Source: Campylobacterota bacterium
GTDB taxonomy: Bacteria; Campylobacterota; Campylobacteria; Campylobacterales; Sulfurovaceae
Length of the DNA: 6,100 bases
Assembly: GCA_030595845.1 (NCBI GenBank)
Contig: JAUVCL010000116.1
Location: 1 to 6,100, forward strand
Direction of reading: 5' to 3'
In this document: positions 1-4,571 of the stretch, one piece after another
Layout of the letters: each line of letters begins with the position of its first letter
How positions within the stretch are numbered: position 1 is the first letter of the stretch
Position numbers and translations under genes: made by a program
Notes under the pieces: model-generated
Databases searched by the model: none
What the model was told of the DNA's origin: nothing
Seen by the model: the letters and a program-made list of their open reading frames with translations, nothing else

Positions 1-1
1 T

Positions 2-850
2 ATGCTCTTTTCTGCAGAGATGGCACTTTTCCCCAAACTTGTCTCAGGAGAGATGCTTAAGAATACCAATGAGATCCACTCGGTTATATGGTCACTCTGC
101 TATGCACTAGGTATGGCTGTTGGCGGCTTGGTGACTTACTACGTAGGTTTTGACATGGCCTTTGCTATCGATGCTCTGCTTTACGCGGTTGCAGTACTTT
201 TACTTATCGGTCTTAAAATGTCTATTGAAAAAATTACCCATACAGAGTCAAATTTTGAAATGTTAAAAAGTGGATTTAACTATTTAAAGTCACAAAAGAA
301 AATACTGCATCTCATTTTACTGCACGCTTCAATCGGACTTACCTCTTTTGATGCCCTCATTACACTACTTGCAGACTTTGAATATAAGTCGCTTATCGCT
401 GTACCACTTGCCATCGGCTGGATGAATGCAACAAGAGCACTGGGGCTTATGATTGGACCATTTTTTATCTCGAAAATCATTTCAAAAGAAAATCTTCACT
501 ATTTCTTCATACTTCAGGGACTGGGGATCATTCTTTGGTCTCAACTTGAATACAACTTTTACTTTGCACTTGTCGGTCTTTTTATCACTGGATTTTTCAT
601 CACCACACTCTGGTCATACACGTACTTACTCATACAAGAAGAGACCGACGCTAAATACATGGGGAGAGTCATCTCTTATAATGACATGTTCTTCATGCTC
701 TCCAATGTAGCCACTGCACTTTTCATAGGATATGCTTCAAAATGGGGGCTCTCTTTGGAAGGCATCACATTGACATTAGGACTTGGATTTTTTGTGGTAG
801 CAGTATATTATATGTGGTTTAAAAAGAATTACCTTCATGAAACAAACTAA
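2..850 (+). CDS. MFS transporter, C-terminal part (5' truncated by window edge)
   Basis: This is an integral inner-membrane protein of the major facilitator superfamily, probably a drug or metabolite exporter of the MFS_3/EntS-like type; the substrate cannot be read from sequence. About 282 residues are visible, with eight hydrophobic segments at roughly residues 27-48, 51-72, 100-122, 128-150, 163-180, 185-212, 228-246 and 252-273. A 12-helix transporter of about 400 residues would therefore lack helices 1-4 here. The stretch near residues 5-23 (ALFPKLV followed by a polar segment with NTN) matches the conserved loop before helix 5 in MFS_3 proteins, so the ATG at position 2 is almost certainly an internal methionine. 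The polar loop with YMGRVIS (about residues 218-225) matches the conserved GRV motif before helix 11. The gene overlaps the next gene by 14 bases, suggesting co-transcription. Fold is confident; substrate is unknown. Confidence 0.85.
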   Translation: MLFSAEMALFPKLVSGEMLKNTNEIHSVIWSLCYALGMAVGGLVTYYVGFDMAFAIDALLYAVAVLLLIGLKMSIEKITHTESNFEMLKSGFNYLKSQKKILHLILLHASIGLTSFDALITLLADFEYKSLIAVPLAIGWMNATRALGLMIGPFFISKIISKENLHYFFILQGLGIILWSQLEYNFYFALVGLFITGFFITTLWSYTYLLIQEETDAKYMGRVISYNDMFFMLSNVATALFIGYASKWGLSLEGITLTLGLGFFVVAVYYMWFKKNYLHETN

Positions 851-1445
851 CCGATCGGTCTGTTACAACTGTTACCGGCCACAAACATCCTGTATGTGTG
901 ACTACATCATACCCATAGAGACCAATACAAAATTTGTCATATTGATGCATCCTAAAGAGTTTAGAAAAACCAAAAATGGTACCGGTCATTTTACAAACTT
1001 ATCTCTTAAAAACTGTACCATTCATGTAGGAGTTGACTTTAGTGAAAGCAAGGTAATCAATAAAATTATAGACGATCCAAAAAATGCTTGTTATGTTCTA
1101 TACCCATCTGATCTCAGTATCAATTTAAATAAATCTAGCATAGAAAGAGAAAATAAAAATATCGTTTTATTTCTCATAGATTCTACTTGGCCCTGTTCAC
1201 GGAGTATATTATCGCACAGTCCAAATATAGCTTCCTTGGAAAAAGTAAGTTTTACACATACTAAAGTCTCAAATTTTCAATTTAAACAACAGCCTAAAGA
1301 TTATTGTTTAAGTACTATGGAATCAACACTTTGCGTTTTAGAATTACTCAATCAGCATAAAATTGAAGTCTTGGATCCAAAGAGCTTAGGTAACTTTCTA
1401 CTTCCTTTTGAGGAAATGGTCAAATATCAGATCTCACGTATTTGA
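837..1445 (+). CDS. DTW-domain protein, probable tRNA-uridine aminocarboxypropyltransferase
   Basis: DTW-domain enzymes (E. coli TapT, human DTWD1/2) transfer the aminocarboxypropyl group of S-adenosylmethionine to uridine, giving acp3U in tRNA. Seen here, in family order: a zinc-knuckle-like cluster C9-x2-C12 and C19-x-C21 with RP between the pairs; HPKE at about residues 38-41 followed by a T/G-rich stretch; the name motif as DSTW in LIDSTW (about residues 114-119); and QPKDYCLSTMES near residue 153, matching the family's STxEA motif. At 202 residues it has normal family length. The ATG at 837 is the only start ahead of C9. It lies inside the 3' end of the MFS gene with only a weak purine tract (821-828) in front, so translation is probably coupled. 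The middle of the gene looks more A/T-rich than its neighbours. The exact tRNA position modified is inferred from E. coli. Confidence 0.85.
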   Translation: MKQTNRSVCYNCYRPQTSCMCDYIIPIETNTKFVILMHPKEFRKTKNGTGHFTNLSLKNCTIHVGVDFSESKVINKIIDDPKNACYVLYPSDLSINLNKSSIERENKNIVLFLIDSTWPCSRSILSHSPNIASLEKVSFTHTKVSNFQFKQQPKDYCLSTMESTLCVLELLNQHKIEVLDPKSLGNFLLPFEEMVKYQISRI

Positions 1446-1459
1446 TCAGATATTTTTTT
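1422..1459 (+). terminator. Rho-independent-like terminator embedded in two convergent gene ends
   Basis: Positions 1422-1433 (AAATATCAGATC) pair with 1444-1455 (GATCAGATATTT), giving a 12-bp stem with a single A-A mismatch (1429/1448) and a 10-base loop at 1434-1443. A run of seven T follows at 1453-1459, partly shared with the stem. The orientation fits termination of the plus-strand MFS-DTW transcript. On the other strand there is no comparable T run, so it should work mainly in one direction. The stem is A/T-rich, so efficiency is uncertain. It overlaps the last codons of both the DTW gene and ytfJ. Confidence 0.55.
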
Positions 1460-1958
1460 CTATCAGTTTAAGTACTTCTGGTATCTCTTTTTCAGAGATT
1501 TTTCCAAACTTCTTATAGATCAACTTTCCTTCTTTATCAAAGATGAGAATATCAGAGTTATCATCAGCAAGCCCCCACTTTTTTACCAACACTTTCTTTT
1601 TATCTTTCACATACACAGTATGAGGAAACTTCTTTTGTTTTGCCGTCAGTTTCGATTCAATAATAGCATTGGGGAGCCATGTAGCAGCAAGGTTAACAAT
1701 GGCTACAGAATTGACTTTTTTTCTATCAAATTTTTTAGCTTTCAATGCATCTGCCAAACCATTATTTAAATCTCTTTCGTCTGGGTCTACATAAAACAAA
1801 GTATAGATCTTTCCTTTAAGCATAGAAGAGTGCCATGCTTTTCCATCAGTCCGTCCTCCCTCTTCTCCTTCTATGGTTACAGCAGGAGGTACCTTGCCTA
1901 TCTCAAGAGCCATAGCACTTCCAACTAACAACAAAAAACCTAAAACTACATTTTTCAT
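1446..1958 (-). CDS. YtfJ-family periplasmic thioredoxin-fold protein
   Basis: This 170-residue exported protein resembles E. coli YtfJ, a family of uncharacterised periplasmic proteins with a thioredoxin-like fold. A signal peptide is evident: KN, a hydrophobic core at residues 4-13, then the A-M-A cleavage site at 15-17. The mature part follows YtfJ closely in layout: VPPAV near the N-terminus, LKGKIYTLFYVDP, a helix ending in ALKAKKFD, AIVN, a KFPHTVYVKD strand, and a C-terminal DILIFDKEGKLIYKKFG strand-turn-strand followed by a final helix. There is no cysteine anywhere in the protein, so thiol-disulfide chemistry is excluded despite the fold. The start is supported by AGGA at 1969-1966 with a 7-base spacer. 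Its stop codon directly abuts the stop of the convergent DTW gene. Family assignment is fairly confident; the molecular function is unknown. Confidence 0.75.
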   Translation of the reverse strand: MKNVVLGFLLLVGSAMALEIGKVPPAVTIEGEEGGRTDGKAWHSSMLKGKIYTLFYVDPDERDLNNGLADALKAKKFDRKKVNSVAIVNLAATWLPNAIIESKLTAKQKKFPHTVYVKDKKKVLVKKWGLADDNSDILIFDKEGKLIYKKFGKISEKEIPEVLKLIEKNI

Positions 1959-1982
1959 ACATAATTCCTACTATCAAATTTT

Positions 1983-1988
1983 ATTCTA
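1983..1988 (-). promoter_or_regulatory. Candidate -10 for ytfJ-like gene
   Basis: On the minus strand this reads TAGAAT, the same hexamer used on the other side for ppa. It lies 24 bases before the start codon, leaving room for a short leader with AGGA at 1969-1966. No clear -35 is visible. The call rests on position and a five-of-six match only. Confidence 0.35.
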
Positions 1989-1989
1989 C

Positions 1990-2002
1990 ATGATAGTATC
2001 AT
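1990..2002. promoter_or_regulatory. Palindromic candidate operator
   Basis: ATGATA-G-TATCAT is a perfect 6-1-6 inverted repeat. It sits between the two candidate -10 elements of the divergent promoters, where a repressor or activator could touch both. The flanking TATCAAA (1972-1978) and TTTGATA (2005-2011) form a second, wider inverted pair. The GATA/ATCATTAT texture resembles a Fur box, but this is weak in such A/T-rich DNA and no regulator is encoded nearby. Confidence 0.3.
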
Positions 2003-2029
2003 TATTTGATAAACTCTTTATGATATTTA

Positions 2030-2038
2030 TGCTAGAAT
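2030..2038 (+). promoter_or_regulatory. Extended -10 element for ppa
   Basis: TGCTAGAAT fits the TGnTATAAT extended -10 with one mismatch. It lies 31 bases before the ppa start codon, implying transcription starts near 2045 and a leader of about 25 bases holding the ribosome binding site. A TTGATA at 2006-2011 lies 21 bases upstream of the hexamer, too far for a normal -35 spacing. Confidence 0.55.
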
Positions 2039-2057
2039 CTTCAAAATTTAATCTATT

Positions 2058-2062
2058 GGAGA
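2058..2062 (+). promoter_or_regulatory. Ribosome binding site of ppa
   Basis: GGAGA with a 7-base spacer to the ATG at 2070 is the best Shine-Dalgarno sequence in the window. It fixes the ppa start and agrees with a highly expressed housekeeping gene. Confidence 0.75.
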
Positions 2063-2069
2063 TACCCTT

Positions 2070-2588
2070 ATGGATATTAGTAAAATTGGACATGGCGAAA
2101 ACCCGGATGCGGTAAAAGCGATCATCGAAGTACCACTTAATTCAGCTATCAAGTATGAAATTGACAAAGACTCAGGTGCCGTTGAAGTAGACAGAGTACT
2201 TTATTCTGCTATGCACTACCCGGCAAACTACGGTTTTGTAGCAAACACACTTTCAGATGATGGTGACCCGGCAGATATTCTTGTACTTTGTGACTACCCG
2301 CTTCAAGCAGGTTCATACATAAAATGTAGACTTGTTGGTGTACTTATGACAGAAGATGAGTCTGGTGGAGATGAAAAACTCATCGCTGTACCTACCGTAA
2401 AGATCGACCCTACTTATGCTAAGATAAATGACCTTGGGGATGTACCAGAGCATACACTTAACCGTATCAAAAATTTCTTTGAAACATACAAAATGCTTGA
2501 GCCTAACAAATGGGTAAAAGTATCTGGATTTAAAGATAAAGCAGCGGCAACAGCAATCTTGGAAAAAGCGATCAAAAACTACAAATAA
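2070..2588 (+). CDS. ppa: Inorganic pyrophosphatase, family I (soluble)
   Basis: This cytoplasmic enzyme hydrolyses pyrophosphate to two phosphates with Mg2+, pulling nucleotide polymerisation, aminoacyl-tRNA synthesis and other PPi-releasing reactions forward. The 172-residue length is typical of bacterial hexameric family I enzymes. Every active-site position known in E. coli PPase is present, shifted by one to a few residues: E20, K28, E30, R42, Y50, Y54, the signature D64-G-D66-P-A-D69, D96, D101, K103 and Y139-K140. The start is set by the strong GGAGA site and by good alignment of the N-terminus. It has its own promoter and appears monocistronic, ending at the hairpin at 2595-2624. Proximity to tyrS, another PPi-linked gene, is probably coincidental because the strands converge. 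Confidence 0.96.
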   Translation: MDISKIGHGENPDAVKAIIEVPLNSAIKYEIDKDSGAVEVDRVLYSAMHYPANYGFVANTLSDDGDPADILVLCDYPLQAGSYIKCRLVGVLMTEDESGGDEKLIAVPTVKIDPTYAKINDLGDVPEHTLNRIKNFFETYKMLEPNKWVKVSGFKDKAAATAILEKAIKNYK

Positions 2589-2594
2589 ACTTCT

Positions 2595-2624
2595 GTAGGG
2601 TGCTGTGCGGACACAGCACCCTAC
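2595..2624. terminator. Perfect GC-rich hairpin between convergent genes (terminator and/or REP-like repeat)
   Basis: GTAGGGTGCTGTG (2595-2607) pairs perfectly with CACAGCACCCTAC (2612-2624), closing a 4-base loop: CGGA on the plus strand, TCCG (UNCG class) on the minus strand. It fills 30 of the 38 bases between the ppa and lipoprotein amidase stop codons, so it probably ends both transcripts. Neither side has a proper T run (GGTTAAAACC on plus, AGAAGTTTATTTG on minus), so it is not a textbook intrinsic terminator. The GTAG foot and the high GC content against A/T-rich surroundings resemble REP palindromes. Confidence 0.65.
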
Positions 2625-2626
2625 GG

Positions 2627-3397
2627 TTAAAACCCTATCTCTTTCTTTCTATTATCCAAATATCTATTAACACCTGAAACAATACCTTCCGCTATTTCAT
2701 CTTGATAATCTGATGTAAATAAACGCTGTCGTTCCTTAGTATTAGTCAAATACCCTACTTCAACCAAAATAGATGGTCTGCTGGCACCTACAAGTATATA
2801 AAAAGGTCCGGGTCTCACACCACCATCTTTCACTGCCTTATATTCGCCATTTAAATTTTTCATCATATTCTGCTGTACATCTATAGCCAGCTTGTGTGAC
2901 TGTATGATCTTAGGGCCATTTAACACCGCATCGATGATGACATCCTGACTTAACTTGTCTGTACCCTGTAAAACAGAGGCATTCTCTCTTGCGGCAATAC
3001 GCTGAGATCTTTCATCTCTGGTTTTTTGCAAGAAATAAGTCTCTACACCCTCAACTTGATCAAAACGGCTTTTGTCTCCAATAGCATTGGCATGGATAGA
3101 GATAAAGACTTTTGCATCCTTATGGTCTGCCATTCTCGTACGTTGTCCCAGTTTCAAGAAAGTATCACTGCCACGTGTAAGATAGACTTTATAGCCTTCA
3201 CTTTTAAACTCTTTATAGACTTTTTTAGTAATTTGAAGTACCAGATCTTTTTCCTTTTTCCCCCCACAGTAAGCACCTGAATCATGACCACCATGACCAG
3301 CATCTATGACAACAACATAGTCAGATCTGTTTCCTCCAGGTCCAGCACATCCCGCTAGTAAAAGTAAAGCACTTAGCACCCATAATATTCTTGTCAT
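2627..3397 (-). CDS. N-acetylmuramoyl-L-alanine amidase, lipoprotein form without AMIN domain
   Basis: This is an Amidase_3 enzyme that cleaves the bond between N-acetylmuramic acid and L-alanine in peptidoglycan, as in daughter-cell separation. A lipoprotein signal ends in LLAG-C17; alanine at +2 favours the outer membrane by the E. coli rule. After only about 10 Gly/Ser/Asn-type residues the catalytic domain starts (27-256). Zinc ligands are H35 (DAGHGGHDSGA), E49 (KKEKD) and H102 (SIHANA); the catalytic glutamate is E213 (LVEVGYLTN). About 110 residues separate H102 and E213, longer than in minimal amidases. The extra piece matches the regulatory insert of AmiB/AmiC-type enzymes controlled by LytM-domain activators. 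It is the last gene of the operon. Its ribosome site AGAGGA (3409-3404, 6-base spacer) overlaps the TAG stop of the upstream paralogue, indicating coupling. Lipidation is predicted, not shown. Confidence 0.9.
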   Translation of the reverse strand: MTRILWVLSALLLLAGCAGPGGNRSDYVVVIDAGHGGHDSGAYCGGKKEKDLVLQITKKVYKEFKSEGYKVYLTRGSDTFLKLGQRTRMADHKDAKVFISIHANAIGDKSRFDQVEGVETYFLQKTRDERSQRIAARENASVLQGTDKLSQDVIIDAVLNGPKIIQSHKLAIDVQQNMMKNLNGEYKAVKDGGVRPGPFYILVGASRPSILVEVGYLTNTKERQRLFTSDYQDEIAEGIVSGVNRYLDNRKKEIGF

Positions 3398-3407
3398 TAG
3401 TTATCCT

Positions 3408-4568
3408 CTAAAAATCAATTTCATTTTTTCTGTTATCCAGGTAATTATCAACACCCTCAGCAATGCCTTTTGCCAAAAGTTCCTGATATCTTGGTGTAAA
3501 AAGTCTTTTACGTTCTTTAGGGTGAGATATATACCCTACTTCAACCAGTATAGAAGGCCTGCTTGCCCCTACAAGCACCCAAAATGGTGCATGTCTTACC
3601 CCGCCATCTTTGACACCCTTGTAACGGCTGCGTAAGTTAGCCATCATTCTGCGTTGTACATCAATTGCCAATTTATTGGACTGGACTATTTTAGGTCCGG
3701 AGAGCACAGAATCTATAATAACACTACGGCTGAGTTTAGTTGTACCTTTCAGTACTGACTTGTTTTCTCTAGCAGCAATACGTTGAGACCTTGCATCTCT
3801 TGTTTTTTGTAGGAAAAACGTTTCAACGCCTTGTATTTTATTTCGTTTTTTCTTAGGCACAGAATTGGCATGGATAGAGATGAATACCACTGCCTTTTTT
3901 TTATCTGCAATTTTTGTACGCTGAGGAAGTTTTAAAAAACGGTCTTTTCTTCGTGTCATATAGACAGGATGACCTCTTTTTTTGAGTTGTTTTTCCAGTC
4001 TCTTTGCTATTTGTAAAACAACATCTTTTTCTTTCTTACCACCACCAACAGCACCTGAATCATGTCCCCCATGACCAGCATCAATCACAATAAGCTCATA
4101 CTTATGTGATCTTTTTACAAAGGTGTTATGCGGTTTATTTTTGGTTTTGACAGGCTGTTTAAGCGTACTTTTCTGATACCGTTTAGCAGGGAGTACACTG
4201 CTGTTCTTTGGTAAAGAAATACAATATTCATTTCCTGAAAAAAATGGTTGATATGCTATAGGTTTATAGTGCTTGGAACCAGTAATCACAATACGAACAG
4301 TATTGGCTTTATTTTGCGCTATCCTGACATTTGAGCCTAAACCCAAAGGTACACGTTTATGTCCCAAACGTGTATTTTTCAGATCATAAATTTCTCTGTG
4401 AGGATTCTTTAATGTAAAATGATGTACATTAGTTTTTTTAAAGGTTTGTGAAAAGAAAAGGTTGAGTTCACCTTTTTTTATGATTGCTTTTTGCAGATTT
4501 ACGACACCTGAAAAAAGTAGTGTGTTCAGCAGTAATAGTAAAAGAAAAAAACGACCCAATATTGACAT
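3408..4568 (-). CDS. amiA: N-acetylmuramoyl-L-alanine amidase with AMIN domain
   Basis: This 386-residue exported peptidoglycan amidase is the likely orthologue of the single Campylobacter/Helicobacter AmiA/AmiC-type enzyme. The name is by that analogy; E. coli would call the architecture AmiC. Order: signal peptide with a long leucine run (about 1-20), an AMIN-like beta domain (about 23-120) that targets such enzymes to the septum or cell wall, a Lys-rich linker (about 125-156), and Amidase_3 (157-386). Zinc ligands are H166, E180 and H233; the catalytic glutamate is E343. It shares with its downstream paralogue the long regulatory insert and a C-terminal YLDNRKxEIxF tail. Over one 56-residue block around the insert (starting QKTRD) I count 44 identities. 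It is unusually basic throughout. It starts 3 bases after the upstream stop with only a weak GGTGAAGA tract, so translational coupling is likely. Confidence 0.92.
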   Translation of the reverse strand: MSILGRFFLLLLLLNTLLFSGVVNLQKAIIKKGELNLFFSQTFKKTNVHHFTLKNPHREIYDLKNTRLGHKRVPLGLGSNVRIAQNKANTVRIVITGSKHYKPIAYQPFFSGNEYCISLPKNSSVLPAKRYQKSTLKQPVKTKNKPHNTFVKRSHKYELIVIDAGHGGHDSGAVGGGKKEKDVVLQIAKRLEKQLKKRGHPVYMTRRKDRFLKLPQRTKIADKKKAVVFISIHANSVPKKKRNKIQGVETFFLQKTRDARSQRIAARENKSVLKGTTKLSRSVIIDSVLSGPKIVQSNKLAIDVQRRMMANLRSRYKGVKDGGVRHAPFWVLVGASRPSILVEVGYISHPKERKRLFTPRYQELLAKGIAEGVDNYLDNRKNEIDF

Positions 4569-4571
4569 AAA

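Larger units (their letters stand above)
1959..2069. promoter_or_regulatory. Divergent promoter region between ytfJ-like gene and ppa
   Basis: This 111-bp, very A/T-rich spacer must carry the promoters of both flanking genes, which point away from each other. For ppa there is an extended -10, TGCTAGAAT at 2030-2038, one base from TGnTATAAT, with no convincing -35, as is common in Campylobacterota. For the ytfJ-like gene a matching TAGAAT occurs on the minus strand at 1988-1983. TGATA or its complement occurs five times (1972, 1991, 1997, 2007, 2021). Two of these form the perfect palindrome ATGATA-G-TATCAT at 1990-2002, close to the middle of the spacer. Confidence 0.6.

Noticed and set aside
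453..710. Second plus-strand frame within the MFS gene, and a minus-strand frame at 280-480.
   Set aside because: Both lie fully inside the transmembrane-helix coding region and have no independent start signals or recognisable domains.
1873..2115. Plus-strand open frame crossing the ytfJ start, the intergenic region and the ppa start.
   Set aside because: It overlaps two well-supported genes in other frames, has no recognisable protein features and runs through both promoters. It is a chance frame.
2589..2626. Small regulatory RNA between ppa and the amidase.
   Set aside because: The gap is only 38 bases and is filled by the hairpin; no promoter or separate RNA unit fits.
3026..3280. Plus-strand open frame inside the lipoprotein amidase.
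   Set aside because: It is antisense to a conserved catalytic domain, with no ribosome site and no family resemblance.
3895..3902. Run of eight T (A8 followed by G on the coding strand) in the AMIN amidase, a possible phase-variation or slippery site.
   Set aside because: Eight bases is short for contingency loci. It encodes Lys-Lys-Lys in the expected frame, and several T7 runs occur in the same lysine-rich operon (4433, 4474, 5513), so it reflects A-rich codon use. No downstream stimulator hairpin was evident.
2627..4568. The two adjacent amidases as one gene split by a frameshift.
   Set aside because: Each has its own start, ribosome site and export signal and a complete catalytic domain; they are tandem paralogues, not fragments.
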